A program made the translations under genes and the position numbers. Of a stretch of 64,000 bases of DNA, positions 42,654 through 53,419 are shown in pieces; the first letter of the stretch is position 1, and every line of letters begins with the position of its first letter. This stretch comes from an uncultured Flavobacteriales bacterium (GTDB taxonomy: Bacteria > Bacteroidota > Bacteroidia > Flavobacteriales_E > Vicingaceae): contig CAJQOH010000025.1 in the NCBI GenBank assembly GCA_905479915.1, forward strand, positions 62,001 through 126,000, written 5' to 3'. The notes under the pieces were generated by a model. That model worked only from the letters and a program-made list of their open reading frames with translations, had not been told where the DNA came from and ran no database searches.

Positions 42654-43528
42654 CTAGTGCTACCTCTTTTTTTCAAAACTGCATTCAAAAATATTGTAGC
42701 AATTATAATAATTGTCCCCATATAAAACCCAAAGGACATTGTTTCACTTTCTGGCCAAATTAATAATGCTAAAACAATAGAATAAATCGGCTCTAAGTTA
42801 ATCGAAATAGAAACCGTATAAGGCGATATTTTTTTCATCACCTCAACGCTCATAATAAATGCAAAAGCTGTGCATACGGTTCCTAAAATAATCAGCCACT
42901 TTAAATCTTCAACAGGAACCGTAAGCTGAGTAACATCTCCTTTATTTACAATCATTAGATAAACAGATAATAATATAAAGGCACCTAAAAGTTCATAAAA
43001 TGAAATAAGCTTTGCTTTATTTTTTTTAACTAATACACCATTCAATACCGTAAACCAAGAAGCTAAAGCAGCAGAAACAACACTTAAAATCATTCCAACT
43101 AAAAACTTAAACTCAAAGCTGAAAATAAAATACAACCCAACAATAATTAAAACACCAAACAATAATTCATATGCCTTAATTTTTCGCTTAAAATATAAAG
43201 GTTCAAGCAATGCTGTAAATAAAGTACTGCTAGAAAAACAAACTAGTGCTACCGAAACATTTGACTGCTTTATTGCTTCAAAAAAAGTAACCCAGTGAAC
43301 AGCAATAACAACACCAACAAGCATTATTCTGATCAATTCTTTCTTGTCAACTTTTAACGAAAACTTAGTAATTCCAAAATACACTAACACACTAATCAAT
43401 GCTATACCTAATCTATACCAAACCAATAAATATGAGTCCGTTGTAATCAACTTTCCCAACACACCTGTTAACCCAAAGATTAATACAGTAATGTGCAACC
43501 AGATATGATATTTGTACTTTGATAACAT
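42650..43528 (-). CDS. EamA/DMT family transporter
   Basis: 292 residues from the ATG at 43528; an ATG at 43567 would add 13 residues. The inner start is preferred because TM1 follows directly (HIWLHITVLIFGLTGVLGKL) and a -7 box sits at 43535-43542. Ten TM segments form two EamA repeats. Inner-membrane exporters of this superfamily move amino acids or other small metabolites; the substrate is unknown. The C-terminus is convergent with and overlaps the small gene at 42294. Confidence 0.87.
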   Translation of the reverse strand: MLSKYKYHIWLHITVLIFGLTGVLGKLITTDSYLLVWYRLGIALISVLVYFGITKFSLKVDKKELIRIMLVGVVIAVHWVTFFEAIKQSNVSVALVCFSSSTLFTALLEPLYFKRKIKAYELLFGVLIIVGLYFIFSFEFKFLVGMILSVVSAALASWFTVLNGVLVKKNKAKLISFYELLGAFILLSVYLMIVNKGDVTQLTVPVEDLKWLIILGTVCTAFAFIMSVEVMKKISPYTVSISINLEPIYSIVLALLIWPESETMSFGFYMGTIIIIATIFLNAVLKKRGSTS

Positions 43529-43534
43529 TTCGGG

Positions 43535-43542
43535 CAAATGTA
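43535..43542 (-). promoter_or_regulatory. Candidate -7 box for the EamA gene
   Basis: TACATTTG on the minus strand, matching TAnnTTTG, seven bases from the ATG at 43528. If active, the transcript would be leaderless or nearly so, and the longer start at 43567 would be excluded. Confidence 0.4.
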
Positions 43543-43583
43543 AATCAAAAAGTAATACTAAATCCATTAATTTTTCGTTTAGC

Positions 43584-43610
43584 TTGGAATCTGTAAAAAA
43601 TGTACCTTTG
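43584..43610 (+). promoter_or_regulatory. Candidate promoter (TTG / TACCTTTG) for the 43631 lipoprotein gene
   Basis: TTG at 43584-43586 and TACCTTTG at 43603-43610 are 16 bases apart; the ATG is 20 bases further. It fits the Bacteroidota promoter form. Confidence 0.5.
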
Positions 43611-43630
43611 AAACAAGAAAAGATTCTTTT

Positions 43631-44116
43631 ATGAAAAAAATTATAGCCTCCACATCCTTTCTATTGTTACTCTCTATTATTATCTCTTGCGGAGGAAAGG
43701 GCGCTTACTTTGAACAGTTTTCTAATCAAAAATCATTTGTTTCTAGAACAGATGATTTAAATAAAACAATCGGTGAAATCCGAACTCAAGAAAAAGGAAA
43801 ATTAATTGATGAAGATCTTACATTGCTTAAATATGTTTATGAAATAGGCCATAACGATACCTATACTGTTGTATATCTGTTTGATGAAAAAGGGTGTTAC
43901 GAAATAGGTATAGATGCTTATTTTGGCAAGGAAGAAGATGCCAATAGTGTTGTAAACGGAATAAAGGAGGAAATGAATTCTTCTTCTTACAAGGCAGAAC
44001 AAGAAAGCAATAAATTATGCAGGTGGAAAAATACTGACGAATCTATATCTATTGAGTTAGATTATGAAAATACCGCAAGAGGCTTATTCTTAGCAACTAT
44101 TTTTGCCAATGAATAG
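43631..44116 (+). CDS. Hypothetical lipoprotein
   Basis: 161 residues. A type II signal peptide ends in lipobox I-I-S-C (Cys 20) followed by GGKGAYF. The mature part has beta-rich KYVYEIGHNDTYTVVYLFDEKGCYEIGIDAYF followed by a helical KEEDANSVVNGIKEEM segment and a final beta strand. No known domain is recognised. It stands alone between the divergent EamA gene and the convergent DUF502 gene. Confidence 0.7.
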   Translation: MKKIIASTSFLLLLSIIISCGGKGAYFEQFSNQKSFVSRTDDLNKTIGEIRTQEKGKLIDEDLTLLKYVYEIGHNDTYTVVYLFDEKGCYEIGIDAYFGKEEDANSVVNGIKEEMNSSSYKAEQESNKLCRWKNTDESISIELDYENTARGLFLATIFANE

Positions 44117-44124
44117 TTGAAAAG

Positions 44125-44667
44125 TTAACCTTCAATTTCTGTTACTCCTCCCGAAATAATAAATTTCATTATATCTGCAGAAGATCCATCTATAGGTGTA
44201 ACGTTTTCTTTGGGAACAATAATCAAATTACCAGTAACTGCGTAAGAGAACGGAATGTAAACCCCTATTTTTTCTGCTGATATTCCAATATGTGTCAAGT
44301 CTTTTTGAGTAACAAACCCTATTCGCTCAACCTCTCCTTCCATCTTTACTAAAACAGGCTCTGTAAACCTTTTTTTCTTACCAACAAAAGCAGATAACAA
44401 ATCTTTAACTGAAGAATATACAATTTTTAATAGCGGTACTTTTTCTAAAAACTTATTGAAATTAAATACACTTTTCACCAATAACGTTCCCCCTAAATAA
44501 CCTGAAACGGTAACAACCACCAAAATAATTAAAAGACCTAGCCCCGGGATTCTAACAGGAACAAGACCATCAACAAAAACAACAGCTTTAACTACTACAT
44601 ATATAGTTGCTGCAAGAGGAACCAAATACAATATCCCTTGTAAAAAATAACCTACAAACTTTTTCAT
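44125..44667 (-). CDS. DUF502 family membrane protein
   Basis: 180 residues. Two TM helices (about 8-30 and 43-65) enclose a short loop with VPVRIPGLG, followed by the DUF502 signature KVPLLKIVYSSVKDLLSAFVGKKKRF and a cytoplasmic beta-rich tail with VFIPFSYAVTGNL-like GVYIPFSYAVTGNLIIVPKENV. The family is broadly conserved in bacteria, with unknown function, and relates to plant LCV (like-COV) proteins. It follows the MmcQ gene by 11 bases. Confidence 0.9.
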   Translation of the reverse strand: MKKFVGYFLQGILYLVPLAATIYVVVKAVVFVDGLVPVRIPGLGLLIILVVVTVSGYLGGTLLVKSVFNFNKFLEKVPLLKIVYSSVKDLLSAFVGKKKRFTEPVLVKMEGEVERIGFVTQKDLTHIGISAEKIGVYIPFSYAVTGNLIIVPKENVTPIDGSSADIMKFIISGGVTEIEG

Positions 44668-44678
44668 TTTCTCTTTAA

Positions 44679-45032
44679 TTAAAGTTCTTGTAACTCTTTT
44701 TGTAATTTCTTAGTTAGCGAAGATACTATCAAATCATAAGAATCATCAATCATCTGGTAAATTAACTTATCCGGAACATCTTTGCTTAAATAAACGCTAT
44801 TCCAAAGTTGTTTATTCATGTGGTAACCTGGCTTAATACCTTCATACGTTTCTCGAAATTCAATGGCTTTTTCTGGATTACATTTTAGATTAATAAATTC
44901 AAAATTTTCAACCCCTGTTAAAGAAAACATTTTATTCATCACCTTAAAAACTAAAGTAGATTCACCAAAAGGAAAACTTTCTGTAACTCCCTTTTTAGCG
45001 ATACAGTAATCCCGAAACTCTTCTATGTTCAT
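44679..45032 (-). CDS. MmcQ/YjbR family protein
   Basis: 117 residues. Starts MNIEEFRDYCIAKKGVTESFPFGESTLVFKVMNKMF and contains NLKCNPEKAIEFRE and GYHMNKQLWNSVYL, the usual YjbR signature of a CyaY-like fold. Family members are often called DNA-binding, but the function is not settled. The start overlaps the Lrp gene stop by ATGA, so the two are translated from one message. Confidence 0.9.
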   Translation of the reverse strand: MNIEEFRDYCIAKKGVTESFPFGESTLVFKVMNKMFSLTGVENFEFINLKCNPEKAIEFRETYEGIKPGYHMNKQLWNSVYLSKDVPDKLIYQMIDDSYDLIVSSLTKKLQKELQEL

Positions 45033-45496
45033 TTATACTTGTAAGGAAGTATTTTTGAGTACTTGTCTTTAGAAATAACAATCATAGAATGCATGTTTCT
45101 TATTTCTTCAATCGGAGAAAGTTTTTCTTTAACTAATGTATCAAAGGCCGTTATATCTTTTACCATAATTTTTAGCAAATAATCTGCTTGCCCGGTAACA
45201 TTATAACACTCCATTACCTCATCGATCATGTTGATCTGCTCTATGAAATTAGTGATAGCGTTATCTCTTTGTCTGATTAATGAAATTTGCATAAATGCAG
45301 CTATTCCTAAATCCAATTTAGACTCATCTACTAAAGCATGATAGCTTTCTATAAAACCATTTTGCTCCAACTTTTTTACACGTTCTAATGTTGGCGCTGG
45401 AGATAACCCAATGTCTTTGGAAAGTTGCAAGTTCGTAATCTTTCCATTTTCTTGAAGCCTTTTTAAAATGCTTAAATCTAACTCATCTAATTTCAT
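45029..45496 (-). CDS. Lrp/AsnC family transcriptional regulator
   Basis: 155 residues. The N-terminal winged HTH (about 3-60: LDELDLSILKRLQENGKITN ... LSPAPTLERVKKLEQNGFIES) leads to the C-terminal RAM ligand domain (about 65-150: AAFMQISLI, YNVTGQADYLLKIMVKDITAF). Members sense amino acids and often autoregulate. A TGAAA/TTTCA inverted repeat lies 19 bases upstream of the ATG at the expected transcription start. It is the first gene of the lrp-mmcQ-DUF502 operon. Confidence 0.93.
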   Translation of the reverse strand: MKLDELDLSILKRLQENGKITNLQLSKDIGLSPAPTLERVKKLEQNGFIESYHALVDESKLDLGIAAFMQISLIRQRDNAITNFIEQINMIDEVMECYNVTGQADYLLKIMVKDITAFDTLVKEKLSPIEEIRNMHSMIVISKDKYSKILPYKYK

Positions 45497-45514
45497 ATGT
45501 TTTTTTTCTTAGAG

Positions 45515-45543
45515 TGAAATATTCTTTCAACAAATCAAAAATA
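45515..45543 (-). promoter_or_regulatory. Candidate -7 box and autoregulatory site for the Lrp gene
   Basis: TATTTTTG on the minus strand (45543-45536) fits TAnnTTTG. Just downstream, TGAAA (45515-45519) and TTTCA (45525-45529) form an inverted repeat with a five-base spacer, which matches Lrp-type operator geometry only loosely. Confidence 0.35.
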
Positions 45544-45583
45544 ACAAAATAAAAGTTGGAAAACTTGTTTTTTTTAACACTAA

Positions 45584-46333
45584 CTAAGTCAATATTTCGT
45601 ACAATATTGGCTTGCTAGGTGAGGCATCGTTTTCAAAACTAGCAATCTGAATATTTAAAAAGTAGGTTCCATCAACAACATTATCAGGAACAAAAATCAA
45701 TTCAGATATTGTTCTATGGATCTGTGTATTATCAGGGTAATTCCAAAAAGTATGATGAGATATAAGCGCTCCACCATCCTCTTCTTTATCTACAGATGGA
45801 GTATCTATTAACAAATGATCAATACCTTTATCAATTAAATATTGAACTGCCTTATCATCTATAAAAGTTGGGTTTGTACTAGAGTATTGCATTCTCAACT
45901 TTTGATCTGTATTTGGTAGCGTTCTTATAACAATCGCTGTTGCTTCATTGTTTTTAAACACCCCTTCTATTTGCTCTAGGGTAATAACGCTATCCTCACC
46001 TTTTTTTTCTGGTATAACGCTTACAACATTTGCCAAAAAGAAAAACTGCTTTAGGCATTCATTAATCGTATAGGGCTCTTTACTAATATGCCCTACACAC
46101 TCCGTATGTGTTCCGTGTCCGTGTGGATTAAAAAAAATATTTCTAAAGTTTACTGCACCTCCTAAATTAACATCTCCAACAAATCCATTTTCCATTACTG
46201 GTGTAAATTTAGGAGCATCAACATACCATGCCGTGGGGTTCTCTTTATCTGCCTTTAAGCCCATAGAAATGTCTAGAGGTTTAGAAAGGTCTATTGGGTA
46301 GGTTTTGTTTTTATAGTCTATTGTTGTTTTCAT
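45584..46333 (-). CDS. Cyclase family protein (kynurenine formamidase-like metal hydrolase)
   Basis: 249 residues. The PF04199 cyclase fold is shown by YPIDLSKPLDISMGL, the metal-binding FNPHGHGTHTECVGHIS and the later HHTFWNYPDNTQIHRTISEL. The usual motif is HxGTHxDxPxH; here Asp is replaced by Glu (GTHTECVGH), an alternative seen in part of the family. Reaction not assigned: related proteins hydrolyse N-formylkynurenine or form isatin hydrolases. It overlaps hemW by one base. Upstream 45497-45583 separates it from the lrp operon. Confidence 0.85.
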   Translation of the reverse strand: MKTTIDYKNKTYPIDLSKPLDISMGLKADKENPTAWYVDAPKFTPVMENGFVGDVNLGGAVNFRNIFFNPHGHGTHTECVGHISKEPYTINECLKQFFFLANVVSVIPEKKGEDSVITLEQIEGVFKNNEATAIVIRTLPNTDQKLRMQYSSTNPTFIDDKAVQYLIDKGIDHLLIDTPSVDKEEDGGALISHHTFWNYPDNTQIHRTISELIFVPDNVVDGTYFLNIQIASFENDASPSKPILYEILT

Positions 46334-47457
46334 TAAACATAAAATATATCTGAAGTAATTTTATCCGCAATAAATATTCCTTCTTGGGTTAATGTTATTT
46401 TATTTCCTTGGGTTTGAAGATAAGAAGAATTCAAATATGGTTGAACTTCTTTCTTAAAATGACCATTTAATTCTTCGCTAAAGTTATTAGAAAGATAATC
46501 TGTATCAACCCCCCAAATAGTTCTTAACCGAGTTAAAACGTATTCATTGAATGCTGTTTTTTCATCAATTAGCTCTTCCTCAAAATACGTTTCGTTTTTT
46601 GATAAAGCATTAATGTATTTAATGTTATTAGAAACATTCCAGATCCGTTTATTTGTTACAAAAGAATGAGCTGAAGGCCCAATTCCTAGATACTCTTCCC
46701 CTTTCCAATAATTACTATTGTGTTGAGAGTAAAACCCTTTTTTTCCAAAATTAGAAACCTCATACTGCGTTAAACCAAATTGCTTTGTTTGTTCAATTAA
46801 CATTTTAAATTGAGCAATCATTTTATCATCATCCAAATTCGGAAACTGACCAGTTTTTATTTGTTGTTCTAACTTCGTTTGTGGTTCTACTGTAAGGCCA
46901 TAAGCTGATAAATGTGGCACTCTAAAATCATTAACCTTTTGCAAATTCTCTAACCAGACCCTATCTGTTAAAAGGGGTGATCCATAAATTAAATCAATAG
47001 TAATATTTTCAAAACCTAGGTCCTGACTTCTTTTAATACTCGATTCTGCCTCACTAGAATTGTGTGCTCGATTAAAAAACTTTAACTCTTCATTGTCAAA
47101 AGACTGTACCCCAATACTCAACCGGTTTACACCTGAGTCTTTTAACTCTTGTAGTTTTTGTTGGGTTAAATCATCAGGGTTGCACTCTAGAGTTAATTCT
47201 ATGTTATTCGCAACATTATAGTTTTTGTAAATAGCACCTATTACCAACTTCAGTTCATCTCCATCTAATAAGGAAGGTGTTCCTCCACCTAAGTAAATCG
47301 TATTGACTTCTTGAGTTAAGGCACTTTTTCTTAATTCAATTTCTTTAACAAGAGACTGAACAAGATCATTTTTATGCTTTAAAGAAGTTGAAAAATGAAA
47401 ATCACAATAATTACAACTTTGTTTGCAGAAAGGAATATGGATATAAATTCCAGCCAA
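46333..47457 (-). CDS. hemW: Radical SAM family heme chaperone HemW
   Basis: 374 residues from a TTG at 47457; in-frame stop codon taa lies two codons upstream, so no other start is possible and the conserved MAGIYIHIPFC start is exact. The radical-SAM CxxxCxxC motif is in FCKQSCNYCDFHF. HemW binds heme and delivers it to respiratory enzymes; older annotations call it oxygen-independent coproporphyrinogen III oxidase. IYLGGGTPSLL and SIGVQSFDNEELKFFNRAH are further hallmarks. The gene follows the histidine kinase gene by three bases. Confidence 0.94.
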   Translation of the reverse strand: MAGIYIHIPFCKQSCNYCDFHFSTSLKHKNDLVQSLVKEIELRKSALTQEVNTIYLGGGTPSLLDGDELKLVIGAIYKNYNVANNIELTLECNPDDLTQQKLQELKDSGVNRLSIGVQSFDNEELKFFNRAHNSSEAESSIKRSQDLGFENITIDLIYGSPLLTDRVWLENLQKVNDFRVPHLSAYGLTVEPQTKLEQQIKTGQFPNLDDDKMIAQFKMLIEQTKQFGLTQYEVSNFGKKGFYSQHNSNYWKGEEYLGIGPSAHSFVTNKRIWNVSNNIKYINALSKNETYFEEELIDEKTAFNEYVLTRLRTIWGVDTDYLSNNFSEELNGHFKKEVQPYLNSSYLQTQGNKITLTQEGIFIADKITSDIFYV

Positions 47458-47460
47458 AAA

Positions 47461-48987
47461 TTATTTGTTTAACACAATTCTAAAAGTAGTTCCAGTGTCA
47501 TCAGATTGCTTTACAAATATTTTTCCTTCGTGGTAATTTTCTATAATACGTTTTACCAAAGAAAGCCCTAGTCCCCACCCTCTTTGTTTTGTTGTAAAAC
47601 CTGGTTCAAAAACAGTCTTTTGTTGTGCTCTAGGAATTCCTGTCCCACTATCTGTAATGTCGATATAAACAAACTGACTTTGGTCTGTAATATTAATGTC
47701 AATGTCACCCTCGCCTTTCATAGAATCTACTGCATTCTTTATTAAGTTTTCTAATACCCAACTAAATAGTGACGGGTTCAGCTTTGCAAATATTTCAGCA
47801 TTGTTCTGTGTTGTAAATGTTATGTTCACTTTTTTAGAAATCCTTACTTTAAGGTAAGCCAAAGAATCATTGATAACGCTATTTAGGTTTTCAGGCTCTA
47901 ATTTAGGAACCGATCCTATTTTAGAAAATCTTTCTGTTATTGTTTCTAATCGTGAAATATCTTTTGTTAACTCATTGATTGTGTTCTCTTCTACTGATCC
48001 TTTTAATTTCAAATATTCTACCCAGGCCATTAATGAGGATAGTGGCGTTCCCAATTGGTGGGCAGTTTCTTTAGCCATTCCAACCCATACTTGATTCTGT
48101 TCTACTTTACGGGATGTACTAAACAAATAGTAAGAAATTAATAAAAACAAGGCTATGATGACGATCTGAAAATATGGGTAAATCTTTAGCTGTTTAAGCA
48201 GTTCAGAGTCTGAATAAAAAATATAATTAACAGCATCTTGGTTTATTGTAATTGCTATAGGTTCATTTTCTTCTTTCATTTCAGCAATAGTTGCTTTTAA
48301 AAAGTCTTGTCCTATGCCTGTTTTCCCCCCTTCTAAATTCCCATATTCTATAATGTTTTCTTGTGTTTCATCTGTATAAATAACTGGAACAGAAGCTGAA
48401 TTAATTACGATCTCAGAAATGAACGACTGTATCAAATCATCTAACACCGTTTTAAGTTCAGAAAAAATCTTTGAATCTTTATAATATAACCTATGGGTCC
48501 AGGTTAAGTTCCTTGTAACATGAATGGTTAACTCTATTGGCTCATCTTTGTTTTTCATTAAAGACAGCTGATCCATTAAAAACGCTGTTGTATCAACTCC
48601 CTCCTCCAAATCAAAATTTCTATAATTCATAATTTGGTCATTCTCGTCCAGTACTAAAACTGGAATTGTTTCATTTTCACCAATTATTTGAAGGTAGAAT
48701 GTAGTAGCGTCTTGGTTTTCTGATGTAACAATTCGTTTTGTTGCCTCTGCCCAAATTTCTATTTTATTCCGCTCTTCTGTAGAAATTTTTTCAAATAACT
48801 CCCCAGTATAATTAACTAATGTTGCTTTGTTTTGGATTGCTTCTGCCCACAACTGAACCTTGTTTCGCTCTTCTTTTGCAATCTTTTGAACTAGTACATT
48901 CGTATACCACAATGAAGCAATTATTATCACAATTGCTGTACCTGCTAAAAGCAGTTTCCATCGTTGTTTTTGAGAGTAAATATTCAC
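47461..48987 (-). CDS. Membrane sensor histidine kinase
   Basis: 508 residues from a GTG at 48987. TM1 is KLLLAGTAIVIIIASLWYTNVL (about 11-32); TM2 (YPYFQIVIIALFLLISYYLF) is at about 270-290. Between them is an extracytoplasmic sensor region. The phosphoacceptor motif is KETAHQLGTPLSSLMAW (His about 312), followed by the HATPase domain with N-box LIKNAVDSMKGEG, DSGTGIP and GWGLGLSLVKRI. Residues 35-50 and 67-82 are a near repeat (KI-x-EERNK-x-x-x-WAEA). No response regulator gene is adjacent, so its partner is elsewhere. Confidence 0.92.
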   Translation of the reverse strand: MNIYSQKQRWKLLLAGTAIVIIIASLWYTNVLVQKIAKEERNKVQLWAEAIQNKATLVNYTGELFEKISTEERNKIEIWAEATKRIVTSENQDATTFYLQIIGENETIPVLVLDENDQIMNYRNFDLEEGVDTTAFLMDQLSLMKNKDEPIELTIHVTRNLTWTHRLYYKDSKIFSELKTVLDDLIQSFISEIVINSASVPVIYTDETQENIIEYGNLEGGKTGIGQDFLKATIAEMKEENEPIAITINQDAVNYIFYSDSELLKQLKIYPYFQIVIIALFLLISYYLFSTSRKVEQNQVWVGMAKETAHQLGTPLSSLMAWVEYLKLKGSVEENTINELTKDISRLETITERFSKIGSVPKLEPENLNSVINDSLAYLKVRISKKVNITFTTQNNAEIFAKLNPSLFSWVLENLIKNAVDSMKGEGDIDINITDQSQFVYIDITDSGTGIPRAQQKTVFEPGFTTKQRGWGLGLSLVKRIIENYHEGKIFVKQSDDTGTTFRIVLNK

Positions 48988-49186
48988 TTAAAAAGATTCT
49001 TTTTTATTTGTGCTATTAAAAGACGCCCGAAAGTAGGAAATAGTTGTAAATAAGTAAAAGCAAACACTGCTTTATTTCATGTTTTACCTCTATCTTTTTT
49101 CTAAATAGATCAACTTTCACAAATATCGAATGAAAAATAACTCTTTTCAAAAAATGACTTATTTTTAAGACTCTTTAAAATAGCTT

Positions 49187-51079
<1,893 letters not shown>

Positions 51080-51092
51080 AACTTTGCTTCAA

Positions 51093-51121
51093 GACATTAA
51101 AATATCTAGTGCACTAATGTC
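51093..51121. terminator. Weak hairpin between convergent acs and M48 genes
   Basis: GACATTA (51093-51099) and TAATGTC (51115-51121) pair around a 15-base loop that itself holds the palindrome TAGTGCACTA. T-rich sequence follows on the plus strand. It overlaps the M48 stop codon. Terminator function is tentative. Confidence 0.35.
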
Positions 51122-52286
51122 CTTTTAATTTTTTAAAATAAAATACAAGAGAATCTGATTTAGAATACTTAACTGATTCGTTAACTCCGGCAAGTCTCTT
51201 TTCTAAGTATTGAATTCTATTTTTAGGTGCAGGATGTGTTGATAGTATTTCTGCAGCTTTCTCCCAAGCGATGCCACTGTGGAAGCTTGTTGAATCCAAA
51301 GAAAACTCTGTTGACGATGAGTCGAGTGTTAATTTTTTGACAATTTTATTTTCAAGAGAATCTGTAACATTCCCAAGTTTTTCAAACAGCCCTACCATCC
51401 CTTCTGGATTTAAACTTGATTCCACCATTAAGTCAAATCCTTCTAAATCTGCTTCCTTCTCAAACTCTCTAGAAAAAGATAACGATGAAACCATGTTACT
51501 GTTTTCAATTAATACTGATGAAAAACCTCCTACATCTCCTGTTAATGAGGCCAATAGTAAATACGTTGCCAATTCTCTACTTATTAACCTTAAAGAGTGC
51601 CTTCCGTTTATGTGTGAAACCTCATGCGCTAATAGTCCTGCTAGCTCTTCTTCGTTAGATATAACCTCTAATATTCCAGAATATACAACAATAAATCCTC
51701 CGGGCAAGGCAAAAGCATTTACCACATCAGATTCAACCACAACTACAGAGACATCATACTCAGACTCATATCTCAAATTATTATAAAACTTTTGGATTTG
51801 AACACTTTTAGTGCTATCCACAGTTAAGTATTGTAGGTACGTTTCTCGAAAATTTTCACCTATATATGATTCGTATTCTTTGGGAACACTTCTTGCAAAG
51901 CCTTCTGCTAAAAGTGGTGCTCCATAAAAGAAAAATAACAAGCTTACCAATACAACACTAACTAGTGCACCAGCAATGCCTTTCCATCCAAAAGCAGTAA
52001 ATTTATTATAAGAAGATTGATGAAATAGTGCTTCCGGGTAGCGTTCAATAACGGCATTAAACCCTTCATCTGTTGGAAATTCTAAGGCCTCATGCGGAAA
52101 ATCACCATACTTTAAAGATCGGCTAGTTGTTCTTACGTCTAATTTAAGAATTTCTTCCGTTCTCCATATTGATAGCTGCTTCTTAAAGGCATCATCAAGA
52201 TATCTAATCGAGATATTCCCTTCAAGAAAGGTTAACTCACACTCTCTTCTTTTAGAGGTTTTGCCATCAATAAAATATGCTTTCAC
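51114..52286 (-). CDS. M48 family metallopeptidase with N-terminal membrane segment
   Basis: 390 residues from a GTG at 52286. An N-terminal domain (about 1-85) with no named family precedes a TM helix (GIAGALVSVVLVSLLFFFYGAP, about 100-122) and the M48 protease domain. The zinc motif is HEVSHINGRH (HExxH, about residue 212), with the third ligand Glu likely in EKEADLEGFD. Such enzymes (Oma1/BepA/HtpX relatives) degrade envelope proteins. It pairs with the DUF898 gene five bases upstream, a pairing that recurs in bacteria. Confidence 0.9.
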   Translation of the reverse strand: MKAYFIDGKTSKRRECELTFLEGNISIRYLDDAFKKQLSIWRTEEILKLDVRTTSRSLKYGDFPHEALEFPTDEGFNAVIERYPEALFHQSSYNKFTAFGWKGIAGALVSVVLVSLLFFFYGAPLLAEGFARSVPKEYESYIGENFRETYLQYLTVDSTKSVQIQKFYNNLRYESEYDVSVVVVESDVVNAFALPGGFIVVYSGILEVISNEEELAGLLAHEVSHINGRHSLRLISRELATYLLLASLTGDVGGFSSVLIENSNMVSSLSFSREFEKEADLEGFDLMVESSLNPEGMVGLFEKLGNVTDSLENKIVKKLTLDSSSTEFSLDSTSFHSGIAWEKAAEILSTHPAPKNRIQYLEKRLAGVNESVKYSKSDSLVFYFKKLKGH

Positions 52287-52291
52287 GGTTA

Positions 52292-53335
52292 TTAAAAGTC
52301 TAGATCCAAAATATCAGCCATATCATCTCCAGTAGCGTCATTATAAGCAGATTCTGTTTGTTCAATATTGTCAAAATTAAACCCTCCAGACAAACTAATA
52401 GATTGCGTCATGTATTTATGAACCATGAGACTTGCAATTGGTCCAGCAATTCCTAAAGTTACAATTGTTAAAAAAGAACCTTTTATTAAAACCCAAAGAT
52501 ATCCTCCGCCTGTAGCATTGGTTTTTAAATTGTATTCTTTTCCATCTTGTATAATTACAGTGTTCTCTACATAAAACTTAAAGAACCTTATTATAGCCCA
52601 TGGGATATATATATAAAATGTTATCATTATTAAAATAGACTGAACTATTGTCAAACCAAATAAATCACCTCCGCCTGCAGCAAATCTTGCAGAAACATTC
52701 CCATACTTAGAATGCTTCAAAACATATTTTCTCATATTTATCTGGAGCCACGAACCATATATTCCAAAGGTTATGATCGTTAAAAGAAAATCAAAAGCCG
52801 TCTTTTTATACAGTTCTTTCAAAACACCTCGGTACCCAAAGTGAATACCTCTTAAACTGGTTCTTGAAAGACGATATCGCATCATGCCATGAATAGCCAA
52901 CGGAATAAACGCAAGAATAAGTAGATAGGCACCTAAGATAACCCACACCACTATACTTGGTGGAAGAAACATTGGTCCAAAATTTATTAATAGGATTAAC
53001 GTTCCAAAAACTAAATACGCTTTTATAAACCCTCTAAACATCTCTTTCCCAGTTCCGTGCCATTCAAATCGAGAACCGTCTACTTCTGTTTCCTGCCACA
53101 AAAATTTCCTAATTGCACATTTAGCCCAAGGATAATATAGACCCAATGTGATTACAGTGAGTAGCAAATTATATAAAGACAATCCTAAATATTGCTTATA
53201 ACTTCCATGAAATGTGAATTTATGATCTCCTCGAGGGGGAGGAGAATCAACACTCTTATTTATTGAATTTGAAACAGGAGGGTTCTCATCGTTTGAATTC
53301 ATCGACTCCAAAGGGTTACTGTGTTTTTCTTCCAT
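52292..53335 (-). CDS. DUF898 (YjgN) family membrane protein
   Basis: 347 residues. A Ser/Asn/Pro-rich cytoplasmic N-terminus (1-35) precedes DUF898 repeats with FTFHGSYKQYLGLSLYNLLLTVITLGLYYPWAKC and again KTAFDFLLTIITFGIYGSWLQINMRKYV; GTGKEMFRGFIKAYLVFG and WAIIRFFKFYVENT are further family segments. About six TM helices. The function is unknown; co-occurrence with the M48 protease suggests that the two act together in the envelope. A duplicated acs fragment lies just upstream on the opposite strand. Confidence 0.9.
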   Translation of the reverse strand: MEEKHSNPLESMNSNDENPPVSNSINKSVDSPPPRGDHKFTFHGSYKQYLGLSLYNLLLTVITLGLYYPWAKCAIRKFLWQETEVDGSRFEWHGTGKEMFRGFIKAYLVFGTLILLINFGPMFLPPSIVVWVILGAYLLILAFIPLAIHGMMRYRLSRTSLRGIHFGYRGVLKELYKKTAFDFLLTIITFGIYGSWLQINMRKYVLKHSKYGNVSARFAAGGGDLFGLTIVQSILIMITFYIYIPWAIIRFFKFYVENTVIIQDGKEYNLKTNATGGGYLWVLIKGSFLTIVTLGIAGPIASLMVHKYMTQSISLSGGFNFDNIEQTESAYNDATGDDMADILDLDF

Positions 53336-53419
53336 AAAATATATTGTGTTTAAGCTTACTAAAATAAGTAATAGATATTTAAGTAGGCTTATCCAAACAA
53401 ATAATTCTGAAAAGCTCTT

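Noticed and set aside
51271-51786. A 171-codon open frame opposite the M48 protease gene
   Set aside because: It is a shadow of the HExxH protease frame. The Ser/Pro/Thr-rich translation has no motif and no neighbouring signals.
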